Under the pieces are notes generated by a model that was given only the letters and a program-made list of their open reading frames with translations, had not been told where the DNA came from and ran no database searches. From Sedimentisphaerales bacterium (lineage in GTDB: Bacteria > Planctomycetota > Phycisphaerae > Sedimentisphaerales > SM23-30): DNA of 61,423 nt. Where the stretch lies: assembly GCA_016934515.1 (NCBI GenBank), contig JAFGSR010000139.1:1-61423 (forward strand), written 5' to 3'. A program made the translations under genes and the position numbers. Positions 16,567 to 25,363 of the stretch are shown here, piece after piece; position 1 is the first letter of the stretch, and every line of letters begins with the position of its first letter.

Positions 16567-17928
16567 TCAAAGCGACCAAGGTGTTCGCAACGGCTTGGTC
16601 AGCATACGGTTGGCCTGATCGTCATCGATAAATTGCTCACGGCTGGGGTCCCATTTCAATTTTCGCTTAAGCCTCATGGCGATGTTACCCAGGTGGCAAA
16701 CCGTGGCACTGCGGTGCCCCACCTCGATGGGGACGGCGGGTTCGGCTCGGGTTTTAACGCAGTCAATAAAATTGCGATAGTGATTGCTGCTGCGGTACAA
16801 GCGGATTCCCTGGGTACTCGGATTTACGGTAAGCAGAGATTTAGGCTCAGCACCGAAGCCGCCGTATCCCCAGTAGGCTGATCCCTCGGTGCCGATAAAA
16901 CGAACTCCGACACCCTGGTGGAGCGAGGTTTTGCAGATCAGTTCGACGTTGTTGGCGTAGCGCGCGCCAAAGTGAACAAGAGAAGGTGCATCAAAGAGGC
17001 CGTCCTTGGGAAAATGGCTTGCCCGGTCTTCAACTTCGATGGGGCCACTGTCGTCCATGCCCAGTCCCCATTGTGCCAGGTCATTGGAATGAGCGCCGTA
17101 ATTGGTGGTTTGGCCACCGCTGTAATCGAGGATGAAGCGGAAGCTGTAAAAGCAGCGATCGCGGTGGTAAGGAGCCCAGGGTGCCGGTCCCAGCCAGGTT
17201 TCGTAGTCGAAGCCGTCCGGTATGGGGCTGGGCTGCCAGGTACCTTTGGGGGCGCTGCGTTGCAGGTAGTCGTTCATGGGACCTACGTCGGTGAGGACCC
17301 GCTTGATTTGGCCCAGGTAGCCATTGCGGGCGAGTTCGCAAACAAAACGAGCTTTTGCATTGGAGCGTTCGTGGCTGCCGGTTTGCAAAACGACACCCTG
17401 ACGGCGGACGGCCTCGGCCATTGCTCGGCCTTCGGCAATCGTTAAGGTCAGTGGTTTTTCGCAGTAGATATCTTTGCCGGCCTGAGCAGCTCTAATGGTC
17501 ATAATGGCATGCCAGTGGTCGGGCGTGACAATCAGTACAGCGTCGATGTCATCGCGGGCGAGGATGTCGCGGAAATCGTGGTAGGCGGCGGTGCCATTGT
17601 AAGTGCCACCAGGCTGCTTATCAGCGTAAAAATCATCGACCAGTTTTTTGCCCGGTTCGCGCCCCCGAAATTGCTTGCGGTCCTTGTATCCCAGGCAGCC
17701 TTTATTGACGTCGCACACCGCCAGCACTTGTACGTCGTCCAGTTGCAGAAATCCGCGCATATCCTGGAAACCCTGGTTGCCCATGCCGATGCAGCCGAGG
17801 GTGATACGATTGCTGGGGGCGTGAGCGCCAAAAACGGAGGCCGGCACATAAAGCGGGGCCGCCATCGCCAGAGACGTTGCGGCGACGCTGCGACGGAAAA
17901 ACTCACGACGATTGATTTTCACAGCCAT
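16567..17928 (-). CDS. Gfo/Idh/MocA family oxidoreductase with Tat leader
   Basis: A 453-residue NAD(P)-dependent oxidoreductase. A Tat-type leader (NRREFFRR followed by a hydrophobic stretch to about residue 30) predicts export with bound cofactor, a common planctomycete arrangement. The Rossmann GCIGMGNQG is at 45-53 and the conserved EKP at 157-159. The start follows AAGGGTG. Substrates of this family are mostly sugars or inositols; this one is unknown. It lies 73 bases downstream of the sialidase-like gene and is probably co-transcribed with it. Confidence 0.9.
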   Translation of the reverse strand: MAVKINRREFFRRSVAATSLAMAAPLYVPASVFGAHAPSNRITLGCIGMGNQGFQDMRGFLQLDDVQVLAVCDVNKGCLGYKDRKQFRGREPGKKLVDDFYADKQPGGTYNGTAAYHDFRDILARDDIDAVLIVTPDHWHAIMTIRAAQAGKDIYCEKPLTLTIAEGRAMAEAVRRQGVVLQTGSHERSNAKARFVCELARNGYLGQIKRVLTDVGPMNDYLQRSAPKGTWQPSPIPDGFDYETWLGPAPWAPYHRDRCFYSFRFILDYSGGQTTNYGAHSNDLAQWGLGMDDSGPIEVEDRASHFPKDGLFDAPSLVHFGARYANNVELICKTSLHQGVGVRFIGTEGSAYWGYGGFGAEPKSLLTVNPSTQGIRLYRSSNHYRNFIDCVKTRAEPAVPIEVGHRSATVCHLGNIAMRLKRKLKWDPSREQFIDDDQANRMLTKPLRTPWSL

Positions 17929-18001
17929 TGGACACCCTTAGCTATTAATGGTTTACCGGTATCGATTATCGCAAAAGCCTATTTATATCCGGTTCTAATT
18001 A

Positions 18002-19201
18002 TCATTTAAGTACCGGTTCCTGGTTTTGGGGCTTTATTTGCATCTGCCGCTGTAGGGCATCGAGTTCTTCCAGTTTGAAACGGACGCTGACGATGAAAGG
18101 TGATTCGTCCTTGATCCAGTGGCCGTAAGTGGTGGTTACGAAGGTGCCGTCGGGGAGGACTTCGACGCCGGGATAGGCACAATCGGCGCCTTTATGGTTA
18201 TCCATCAGCCGCACCCGATATTGTCCCTGGCGGCCTTTGACGATGTCGTCATAAGTGCCGACCCAGCCAACCCAGTCGCCTTTGGTGGGGCTTTGCAGAG
18301 TGGTGTCCCGGAAGGAGATAAACAATCGGCCGTCGGGTGCGTATTTGCCGGTGTGGCGGTCTCCGGTTAAGGCGCCGGGCAGTTCCCGCGGGGTGGTCCA
18401 GGATTTTCCTTCGTCGTTAGAAAAAATTACGTGGGAGTTACGCCGCCGTCTGTTTTCCCGTAATAAAACTGCCAATTGTTTACCGTCGGGGGAACGAATG
18501 ATTCCCGGTTCGCAAAGATGAATGTCCGAAGCTTTGTAAATTTCCTGTGGGGAAGACCAGGTTAATCCGCCATCGGAGGAAAAGGTTTTGTATAGAGTCA
18601 TGGTGTCGGATCGTTTGCTGTTTTTGTGGATGAAGCGACCGTCGTCATGAAACATAGCCAGGTAGTGTCCGGGGGCGGTTTTTAATTTTTCGACGCACCC
18701 CATGGTTACGATACCGCCGAAATCGCCGATGGGTTTTAAGGGGATCCAGTTATTGCCGTCATCCTCGGAGACCGCCATGCGGATGGGGTAGAGGCCGCTG
18801 AACATGATTAAACGTTTTTTGCCTTGGGGATCGATGACGCGATGGATGGTGGGAACTTCTTTGGAGGTGGCCCAGTTGTCGGGTACGGGCAGTCGTTTTG
18901 ACCAGGTTAATCCGGCATCGGTGCTTCGTTTCATGACGATGGTACCGCGGCCGTGACCTTTGGGGTAAACGGCGATCATGGTTTTGTTGTCTTCGAGCAG
19001 GACAGTGGTGGGGTGGCCCAGGTATTGGCCAGGCTCCTTGTCCACGATGACCTGTCGATGGGTATCCCCGGCCAGGTCGATGATGGGAATGGTGTAGCCT
19101 TTGGACGGGGGGGGGACGGGGTCTTTTTCCGCTTGGGCGGGGAGAGTGACGGCGTTAAGGGTAAGGCCGAGAGCAAATGCCAGGCAGATTACTTTATTCA
19201 T
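18002..19201 (-). CDS. Secreted sialidase/neuraminidase-like protein with Asp boxes
   Basis: A 399-residue exported protein. I start at ATG 19201 because AAGGAA lies 7 bases before it and a clean signal peptide follows (MNKVICLAFALGLTLNAVTLPAQA); the frame stays open upstream to 19348 but that part looks noncoding. Repeated Asp boxes (STDAGLTW, SEDDGNNW, SSDGGLTW, SNDEGKSW) mark a six-bladed sialidase-type propeller. It could be an exo-sialidase or another glycan lyase/hydrolase with this fold. It is the first gene of the minus-strand run leading to the sulfatase. Confidence 0.85.
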   Translation of the reverse strand: MNKVICLAFALGLTLNAVTLPAQAEKDPVPPPSKGYTIPIIDLAGDTHRQVIVDKEPGQYLGHPTTVLLEDNKTMIAVYPKGHGRGTIVMKRSTDAGLTWSKRLPVPDNWATSKEVPTIHRVIDPQGKKRLIMFSGLYPIRMAVSEDDGNNWIPLKPIGDFGGIVTMGCVEKLKTAPGHYLAMFHDDGRFIHKNSKRSDTMTLYKTFSSDGGLTWSSPQEIYKASDIHLCEPGIIRSPDGKQLAVLLRENRRRRNSHVIFSNDEGKSWTTPRELPGALTGDRHTGKYAPDGRLFISFRDTTLQSPTKGDWVGWVGTYDDIVKGRQGQYRVRLMDNHKGADCAYPGVEVLPDGTFVTTTYGHWIKDESPFIVSVRFKLEELDALQRQMQIKPQNQEPVLK

Positions 19202-19378
19202 GACAGTTCCTTTACAGAAATAAACAGCAGTTAAACTGAGTGATTCCGGCCTGTTTATAGCGGGCCTGTGAGTTGAGTTTAACGTGAAAATCTGAAGTGT
19301 CAAGGTTGGTAAAAGGGATTGAGGGAGGTTGTTTTTGTTGGTTGTCATGGGGGGCTGCGGGTGTTATAGTCAGTTATT

Positions 19379-19672
19379 ATGAAGGAACGGTTAAGAATAT
19401 TGCGGGATTATTTTCCGACGGCGATCTACACCGGTAAGGCGCTGGTGTTTATCAGCGAGGATTCGCGGGTGGAGTTGACCGAGCACTCGCGGGGGAGCCT
19501 GGCGGAAGGGGAGACGGTGTCGGTGATTCGGGTGCGGTTGTTTGCCAAGGGGGAGAGCGGGGAGTTTGAGCCGGGGCATTTTGAGGATTTTGAGCTGGCG
19601 GAGATATCGGATCTGGCGGCGGAGATCGAGAAGTTTGTGCAGTTTGCGGTGGGGAAGAATATTAAGGAATAG
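19379..19672 (+). CDS. Small protein of unknown function
   Basis: A 97-residue protein I do not recognise. It is acidic towards the C-terminus, has no signal peptide or membrane segment, and shows alternating beta-like stretches (AIYTGKALVFISEDSRVEL, SVIRVRLFAKGE) then a helix (ISDLAAEIEKFVQFAV). Codon use is G/C-rich and consistent with real coding. It lies between divergent and convergent neighbours and ends 11 bases before the larC stop. Confidence 0.55.
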   Translation: MKERLRILRDYFPTAIYTGKALVFISEDSRVELTEHSRGSLAEGETVSVIRVRLFAKGESGEFEPGHFEDFELAEISDLAAEIEKFVQFAVGKNIKE

Positions 19673-19683
19673 TAAAGACGCCG

Positions 19684-20883
19684 TTATGGTTTTTGGTAGG
19701 CGGTTAGGGCGGCGGTGATGACGGATTTTAGGGGGACGTGGTGGGCTTGGGCGGCTTTTTGGCAATCGGCGAATTCGGGGCTGGCGGTGATGGGGCGGCC
19801 CTGGAGGGAGCCAATTTTGATGCGGATGGGGCCGAAGGGGGTTTGGACGGTTTGGTGCTCGCGGGCGAGGGTGGTGCGGCGACAGTTGTAATGGCGGACG
19901 CCGAAGGTGGTGCTTTCGAGCAGGAGAAGGTGTTGGAGTTTTTCGGAGTCGGCGGGATTGCAGATGACGGTGATCTGGGTGCCGGGCCGGTTTTTTTTCA
20001 TGGTGACGGGGGTGCAGAAGGCTTCGAGGGCGCCGGCGATGAGCAGTTGTTCGGTGATGTAGCCGATGAGTTCACCGGTGGCGTCGTCGAGGTTGGTTTC
20101 GAGGATGGTGACCAGGTCGGGATGGGTGGAATAATCGAGAGCGGTATCGGTGTCAGATTGGCCGGTGGTTTGTCCGATGATCAGGCGGAGGAGGTTGGGG
20201 GTTTCGGGTAGGTCGCGTTGTCCGGCGCCGTAGCCGATGGTTTGGATTTTCATGGCCGGCGGCGGGCCGAAGGAATCGGCGAGCGTGGTGAGGATGGCGG
20301 CTCCGGTGGGGGTGAGCAATTCGAACGGGATGTTGGAGAGGCGGATTTCGATGCCCTTGATGAGTTCGGCGGTAGCTGGGGCGGGCACGGGCAGGGTGCC
20401 GTGTGCGCATTTTACGGTGCCGGTGCCGACGGTGAGGGCGGAGCAGTAGATTTTTTCGATAGCTAACGATTCCAGCGCGACGCAGGCGCCGACGATGTCC
20501 ACGATGGCATCGGCGGCACCGACTTCGTGGAAGTGGACCTGCTCGGGGGTGATGTTGTGGACCTTAGCTTCGGCGCGGGCGAGGTTCTGGAAGATTTCGG
20601 CGGCCTGGGTTTTGACGGTGTCGGAAAGCTGCCCGGCCTGGATGATGGCCAGGATGTCGGGCAGATAACGGTGCGATGGGGCTGGGGCGGTTAGCTGAGG
20701 GTGAAAGCTGGTGGCGGCGAGGTGGTTCTTTTTGATTTTTTCGATTTGGATGGTGACTTCGGGCAGGGTGAGCGAAGCTAGTTGGGTACGTAGATTATCC
20801 GCATCGGCACAGGCGTCCAAGGCGGCTGCGACAATCATGTCACCAGCGGCACCGGAAAAACAATCAAAATAAGCGATTTTCAT
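19684..20883 (-). CDS. larC: Pyridinium-3,5-bisthiocarboxylate mononucleotide nickel insertion protein
   Basis: LarC inserts nickel into the NPN pincer cofactor used by lactate racemase (LarA) and related 2-hydroxyacid epimerases. The 399 residues match the full LarC, starting IAYFDCFSGAAGDMIVAAALD, with VHFHEVGAADAIVD in the middle. In some lactobacilli LarC1 and LarC2 are joined by a programmed frameshift; here it is one continuous frame. No larA, larB or larE is in the window, so its partners must lie elsewhere. The ribosome-binding site is weak. Confidence 0.92.
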   Translation of the reverse strand: MKIAYFDCFSGAAGDMIVAAALDACADADNLRTQLASLTLPEVTIQIEKIKKNHLAATSFHPQLTAPAPSHRYLPDILAIIQAGQLSDTVKTQAAEIFQNLARAEAKVHNITPEQVHFHEVGAADAIVDIVGACVALESLAIEKIYCSALTVGTGTVKCAHGTLPVPAPATAELIKGIEIRLSNIPFELLTPTGAAILTTLADSFGPPPAMKIQTIGYGAGQRDLPETPNLLRLIIGQTTGQSDTDTALDYSTHPDLVTILETNLDDATGELIGYITEQLLIAGALEAFCTPVTMKKNRPGTQITVICNPADSEKLQHLLLLESTTFGVRHYNCRRTTLAREHQTVQTPFGPIRIKIGSLQGRPITASPEFADCQKAAQAHHVPLKSVITAALTAYQKP

Positions 20884-20946
20884 AGTGATATTTTATAACC
20901 TCATGGGATGATTTCAGCTACTCTTAAATCAATTATGGAAAAACCT

Positions 20947-20995
20947 AAAAAAAGTACCTGACCCCTTTTTCTCCTGACCCCTTTTTTCTCCTTTT
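20947..20995 (+). repeat. Transposase-associated repeat, copy 1
   Basis: An A-run, GTACCTGACCCC and a T-run at 20947-20970, followed by a second partial CTGACCCCTTTTTT. The same core occurs inverted at 21858-21879 and direct at 22592-22615. The three copies bracket the AT-rich membrane gene and the Y1 transposase gene. Such short palindromic-flanked repeats are typical companions of REP-associated tyrosine transposases. Confidence 0.7.
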
Positions 20996-21814
20996 TTATC
21001 TTTTTCTTTTTTTAAGCGGGGGGTGTGGATTAATTTTTTTGCCAAATATCAATGTCTTAATAGTATCAGAAATACAGCACAAACTAATAACTATCAATCC
21101 CATCAAAATATAAAACAATATTTTACCCCACCAAACATTCTGGGGAATAAACCACGCAATAACTAAAAAAATAAGTATGTAGACAATACCTGGCCATTTT
21201 GCTTCTTCTGATTTTAGTTTGTTTAATACAGGGTTGTTTTTAAAATATGTTTTTTTGTCAAAATTTGGGGCATATATTTCAAAATACATTTCTTGTGCTC
21301 TTATTCTATCTTTATATGGGTACTTAAATGGACCCGGAGTTGGGAAAAAACAACCACCTATTTCCATTATATAAGATATTAAAAATTGAGATATGACAAG
21401 ATTAAATTTATCAGAATGAGGAGCGAACAATTCCATTACTTCTATTTTAAATGTCCAATAAGTTCTGGCTAAGTCTAAAAAAGGGCCGTTATATACGCCA
21501 TAATTTTCCTGTAGGGTTTTTCCAAAAATTTCATTTACTTTTGCCTCATCCCCGAAAGCATCTTTATTTAACACTTTTTCGAAAAAGGCCTTAGTTAAGA
21601 TGTCGTACAATTCTGAAAAAAAAGATTCATGTGCCATCATTACATTGTCTTCCAGAGGGATATTACCCATTCGAACCATAATATTATCAGATTGCTTGGG
21701 ATATGATGGCACGTCGATTTTTTTTAATAAAATTTGTTTTTCAGATTCAGATAAAATTTTTCCATATGTTTCACATATGTTTTCGGTAGTATTAATCCAT
21801 TGGTTTGGATTCAT
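20996..21814 (-). CDS. AT-rich membrane protein of unknown function between transposase repeats
   Basis: A 272-residue protein I do not recognise. The N-terminal ~200 residues are soluble-like and helical. Two adjacent hydrophobic segments (WPGIVYILIFLVIAWFI and ILFYILMGLIVISLCCI, about 210-255) and a lysine-rich tail follow, so the N-terminus probably faces the cytoplasm. Base composition is strikingly AT-rich (AAA, AAT, TTT codons) against G/C-rich neighbours. It lies exactly between repeat copies 1 and 2, the stop being next to copy 1. Horizontal gain, possibly as cargo, is a reasonable inference. Confidence 0.7.
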   Translation of the reverse strand: MNPNQWINTTENICETYGKILSESEKQILLKKIDVPSYPKQSDNIMVRMGNIPLEDNVMMAHESFFSELYDILTKAFFEKVLNKDAFGDEAKVNEIFGKTLQENYGVYNGPFLDLARTYWTFKIEVMELFAPHSDKFNLVISQFLISYIMEIGGCFFPTPGPFKYPYKDRIRAQEMYFEIYAPNFDKKTYFKNNPVLNKLKSEEAKWPGIVYILIFLVIAWFIPQNVWWGKILFYILMGLIVISLCCISDTIKTLIFGKKINPHPPLKKRKR

Positions 21815-21832
21815 TTTAAATACTCCTGAAGG

Positions 21833-21880
21833 ATAAGATAAAAGTGTCAGATAAGATAAAAGGTGTCAGGTACTTTTTTG
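21833..21880 (-). repeat. Transposase-associated repeat, copy 2 (inverted)
   Basis: AAAAGGTGTCAGGTACTTTTTT at 21858-21879 is the inverse of copies 1 and 3. A partial direct repeat (GATAAGATAAAAGTGTCA-like) precedes it at 21833-21857. The TGA stop of the transposase gene (21866-21868) lies inside this copy, so the repeat encodes the last residues of the protein. Confidence 0.7.
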
Positions 21881-22552
21881 TTTTTTTGGTCTGCCGCGAG
21901 GTCGTAGGGTTGATTCTAAGCCGAGGATTCCGGCGATTCTGTTTGTCCAGTTGGTGTGTCCAAAGGGGCGATTGCGTTCGATGCTGACATGGATATCGTC
22001 CGTGTCAGTAGTTTTCAGTGATTTATTCACCAAGGATAGCCATGATTGCGGTGGGGGCAGGTCAAGTGGCCCTTTGTGTAGTTTTATTTCTGGTTCCAAG
22101 CTTGGGTTAAGACGGCGGTATAGACTGCACCATCGCCAAATTTGAGCCTGGCGAACCAGGCGTGCTTTGAGGGGATTTTGTTCGACGTATCGGCATACGG
22201 TTAAATAATGGCTGTCTGTTTGTACCGGGAAACTCTTAAAGCGTCCTTGATATAAATGTCCGCCACCGACGGTGTCATGTGCTTTATGCCAGCGTTGAGT
22301 GTGTGTTAACGTCAGCCACCGCATATATTCAGACAGATCATCGTCTCCTCGCGGCCATAATACCAGATGCCAGTGGTTTGGCATGATACAATAAGACAAA
22401 AGACGCATCGGGATGCGGTCGTTGGCTTGTTGGATGATCTGCTCGAAGGCGTAATAGTCGCCGGGTTTTTGAAATATCTGTATGCGAGCATTGGCACGAT
22501 TTAATACGTGATAGACATATCCAGCTTTGGCGTTTCTTATTGCTCTGGGCAT
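21866..22552 (-). CDS. REP-associated tyrosine transposase (Y1/IS200-like)
   Basis: A 228-residue HUH-type Y1 transposase of the REP-associated (RAYT/TnpA-REP) type. The metal-binding H60-W-H62 is in CIMPNHWHLV and the catalytic tyrosine is Y122 in RYVEQNPLKARLV. A basic C-terminal tail (RPRGRPKKQKST) is partly encoded by the adjoining repeat. These enzymes act on single-stranded hairpins and are linked to dispersed REP repeats; matching repeats lie on both sides. It appears intact. Confidence 0.9.
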   Translation of the reverse strand: MPRAIRNAKAGYVYHVLNRANARIQIFQKPGDYYAFEQIIQQANDRIPMRLLSYCIMPNHWHLVLWPRGDDDLSEYMRWLTLTHTQRWHKAHDTVGGGHLYQGRFKSFPVQTDSHYLTVCRYVEQNPLKARLVRQAQIWRWCSLYRRLNPSLEPEIKLHKGPLDLPPPQSWLSLVNKSLKTTDTDDIHVSIERNRPFGHTNWTNRIAGILGLESTLRPRGRPKKQKST

Positions 22553-22591
22553 AATGATGAATTCTATAGTATAAAGAATACTGTTACAACT

Positions 22592-22615
22592 AAAAAAGTA
22601 CCTGACCCCTTTTTT
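22592..22615 (+). repeat. Transposase-associated repeat, copy 3
   Basis: An A-run, GTACCTGACCCC and a T-run, same orientation as copy 1. It lies between the transposase start (22552) and the trxB stop (22620). Confidence 0.7.
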
Positions 22616-22619
22616 GTGT

Positions 22620-23606
22620 TTACCATCCCAGGGCTTCGGGGCAGCGGTCTTTGTTCCACCACTGTGGGTCGCGGAGGTATTCTTTCATGTACATGGCGGT
22701 GGCGACGCCGTCGCCGATGGCGGTGGCGAGTTGCATGGCGGCACCGGTGCGGCAATCGCCGGCGACGAACACGCCGGGCAGGTTGGTGCGGAGGTAGGCG
22801 GGGTCGCATTTGATGAAGCCGGACTCGTTGAGGTCAACACTGCCTTTGAGGAAGGCGGTGTTGGGAATCATGCCGACGAAAATGAAGACACCGTCGCAGG
22901 GGAGATCTTCGGTTTGCTCGGATTTGACGTTTTTGAGGGTGGCGGATTCGACGTGGTCGGAGCCGTTGATGGAGGTGAGCACGGAGTCGTAGCGGATTTC
23001 GATGACGCCTTTTTTGGTTTCTTCGATCAGTTCCTCGACGAGCACTTTGGTGGCGCGAAATTCCTGACGGCGATGGACGAGGGTAACTTTTTTGCAGTAT
23101 TTTCCCAGGTGGAGAGCGTCTTCGACGGCGACATTGCCCCCGCCGACAGCGATGACGTCTTTGTCTTTGAAGAAGGGGGCGTCGCAGGTGCCGCAATAGC
23201 TGACGCCGGAGCCGGCCTGGCGGAATTCTTCTTCGCCGGGGACACCGAGGTGTCGATAATCGCTGCCGGGGGTGAGGATGACGACTTTGGCGAGGTAGGT
23301 GTCGTCGTCGGTCTGGACGATGAGGGTGCCGTCGTCGCGGCGGGTGAGGGCGGTTACTTCGGAATTGATTTTGATCTGGGCGCCGAAGGTTTCGACCTGC
23401 TGTTGCAGGGCGGTTACCATGTCCGGTCCGCTAATCTGGGCGATGCCGGGGTAATTTTCGATGCGGTCGGTGAGGTTAATCTGTCCGCCGGGGACGAATT
23501 TATCGAGGACGACGGTGTCGTAACGGTCGCGGGCGGAGTAGAGAGCTGCACCGAGTCCGGCGGGACCGGCACCGACGATGACAACGTCTTTGGTGATGTC
23601 AGCCAT
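22620..23606 (-). CDS. trxB: Thioredoxin reductase
   Basis: A 328-residue flavoprotein that reduces thioredoxin with NADPH. The FAD-binding VGAGPAGLGAALYSAR opens the protein, PGGQINLTDRIENYPG is typical, and the redox disulfide is C138-G-T-C141. A second nucleotide-binding motif (VGGGNVAVEDALHL) and GVFVAGDCR complete the family pattern. The usual CAxC is CGTC here, a permitted variant. The CDAPFF continuation and full length make it an ordinary low-molecular-weight TrxR. The ATG follows AAAGG. Its probable substrate TrxA is at 57968. Confidence 0.93.
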   Translation of the reverse strand: MADITKDVVIVGAGPAGLGAALYSARDRYDTVVLDKFVPGGQINLTDRIENYPGIAQISGPDMVTALQQQVETFGAQIKINSEVTALTRRDDGTLIVQTDDDTYLAKVVILTPGSDYRHLGVPGEEEFRQAGSGVSYCGTCDAPFFKDKDVIAVGGGNVAVEDALHLGKYCKKVTLVHRRQEFRATKVLVEELIEETKKGVIEIRYDSVLTSINGSDHVESATLKNVKSEQTEDLPCDGVFIFVGMIPNTAFLKGSVDLNESGFIKCDPAYLRTNLPGVFVAGDCRTGAAMQLATAIGDGVATAMYMKEYLRDPQWWNKDRCPEALGW

Positions 23607-23652
23607 TGGTTTTTACCTTTCAATTCGATATTTGATATTGTTGCGTTGGGTG

Positions 23653-25362
23653 TTAGTTATTAAGCGATGTTTTTTGGGCGGCTTCGGGCCAGAGTTCGTT
23701 AATTTTTTCGGTGGTGCAACGTAGCAGAGTCAAGCCGTTGTTGGCTTGGAGTTTTAGAAGGTTGCCTTTTTCGTCGATCCAGGTTTCGACGATGGGCCCG
23801 TCGGGTCCGGTCTGGGAGACCAGGCGATAAGTTTTTATCTCTTGGGTCTTTTGATTATCGGAGTTTTGGTTGGTGGGGGTTTCAGTTCCATTGTTTGGGG
23901 AATCGGTTGATTTGTTGGAGGCGGCGACGTTCAGGGAGGAAATGCCGGCGACGTGGAGAAAGTGGTAGCGGACCGAGCGATTATTGTAAAGTTGAAAGAC
24001 GAATTCGTCGTTGATTTTGTAGGTCATCATTCGGGGCAGCAGTTGAGCCAGGGCCGAGGTCAGGAATAATCTTTCGTCGGCTTTAAGGGATTCGGAGAAG
24101 ACTTTGTCGGGATTCTGGGGATCGTCGAAACGTTGGACGTTGAGTTTGGAATTGATGAACGAGCCGGTTTCGGTGTGTCCGAATTGGCGGTTGTCGAGGT
24201 TGATGAATTTGCAGGAGAAGTTTTCGGACCGGAGAGAGTTGTTGAGGATGAATTCGGCGTTGAAACTGTAGGAGCCGGCCGGTGGTGGATTTTCATCGGT
24301 TTGGCTGGTTGCGGAGCGCGCCCAGCCGAGCAGGCGGAGCAAGCGTTGGGCGTCGATGGAATTATTGACGAAGGCGGCGTACTTCAGGGAGATGGTGGAT
24401 TTTTCGGCCTGATCGTCAAGTGATTGGCTGGTCAGGTAGAAACCGATGTCCTTGGCGTCGCGGAGGATTCGGAAGGAAGCAGGGGGGCAGAGAATGAGTT
24501 TGGCTTGGCTGAATTTAAGGTTTTCGAGAGCGGCCTGGGCGTTTTTTCGAGCTTCGAGCCAGCGTCGGCTTTCCTCGGTTTTTCCGAAGCAGGTAAAATT
24601 TCTAATGAGGGCAGCGGCCAGGGCCTGAATGGAGGGTTTGACGGTCTGGTCGGGATTGGCTTCGATAAGGGCCAGCAGGAAGAAGCGCTTGTTTTCGGCC
24701 TGGATGATGGTTTCGCGGACGATCTGCTGGGGTGGTTGGCTGGGATCGCCCAGCCAATTGACAGTTAACAGGGCGGCGGATTGATCTTTGATTTGGGTGT
24801 TGGTTTGGGACTGGACCTGAGCGTTTTTCGAGAACTTTTTCCAGAAATCCAACCGGGCCTGAAGCACTTTTTCGATGTCTGATTTTCTTTTGGCGGCGAG
24901 CAGGTAAACAACAAGAGTACGTTGGGTCGAAGCGTGGTGGAAGCGAACCAGTTCTTTGCTTTCGGGGAATTTCAGCAGATCCCAGCCGGCGATCAGGTTA
25001 GGCAGATTACCATCGGTGATGCCGGTGCTGTCCGGAGTATCGGTGCTTTCCGGAGCGTCGGTTTTTTTGACAGTGTCGTTGTTGTCAGGGGTGTCGTCTT
25101 TGTCGGTCGTTGGGGAGTTGACGAGAATTTTTTCAGAAGTGGCCAATTGGCTACCCAGGGGGGGCCGAACCGAGAAGCCATTGCGGATGTCAACATAAGC
25201 GGCGTCCAGTAAACTGATCGGCAGTGGAGTGGATTGAACGGGTTTAGCCGAGGTCGTTGACGGCTCGGACGGGGCGGATTGCTGCTGTTGTTGTTGCGCG
25301 GTTGCGAAGCCGGCCAAAAGCAAGACGATTAGGAAAAGCAAGATTTTCTTAGAATTCTTCAT
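23653..25362 (-). CDS. Large secreted protein of unknown function
   Basis: A 569-residue product from ATG 25362, which follows the upstream gene by one base (TAA-A-ATG) and gives a clean signal peptide (KKILLFLIVLLLAGFATA) then a glutamine run. The mature part opens with PLPISLLDAAYVDIRNGFSVRPP. Further on, ALENLKFSQAKLI and a C-terminal RLVSQTGPDGPIVETWIDEKGNLLKLQ suggest an outer-membrane-lipoprotein-like beta domain. I recognise no family. Translational coupling with the upstream membrane protein points to a two-protein exported complex. Confidence 0.7.
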   Translation of the reverse strand: MKNSKKILLFLIVLLLAGFATAQQQQQQSAPSEPSTTSAKPVQSTPLPISLLDAAYVDIRNGFSVRPPLGSQLATSEKILVNSPTTDKDDTPDNNDTVKKTDAPESTDTPDSTGITDGNLPNLIAGWDLLKFPESKELVRFHHASTQRTLVVYLLAAKRKSDIEKVLQARLDFWKKFSKNAQVQSQTNTQIKDQSAALLTVNWLGDPSQPPQQIVRETIIQAENKRFFLLALIEANPDQTVKPSIQALAAALIRNFTCFGKTEESRRWLEARKNAQAALENLKFSQAKLILCPPASFRILRDAKDIGFYLTSQSLDDQAEKSTISLKYAAFVNNSIDAQRLLRLLGWARSATSQTDENPPPAGSYSFNAEFILNNSLRSENFSCKFINLDNRQFGHTETGSFINSKLNVQRFDDPQNPDKVFSESLKADERLFLTSALAQLLPRMMTYKINDEFVFQLYNNRSVRYHFLHVAGISSLNVAASNKSTDSPNNGTETPTNQNSDNQKTQEIKTYRLVSQTGPDGPIVETWIDEKGNLLKLQANNGLTLLRCTTEKINELWPEAAQKTSLNN

Positions 25363-25363
25363 T

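Noticed and set aside
22614-23663. A 349-codon open frame on the plus strand
   Set aside because: It lies wholly antisense to trxB, is glycine/valine/acid-rich as expected from reversed G/C-rich codons, and has no domain or ribosome-binding site.
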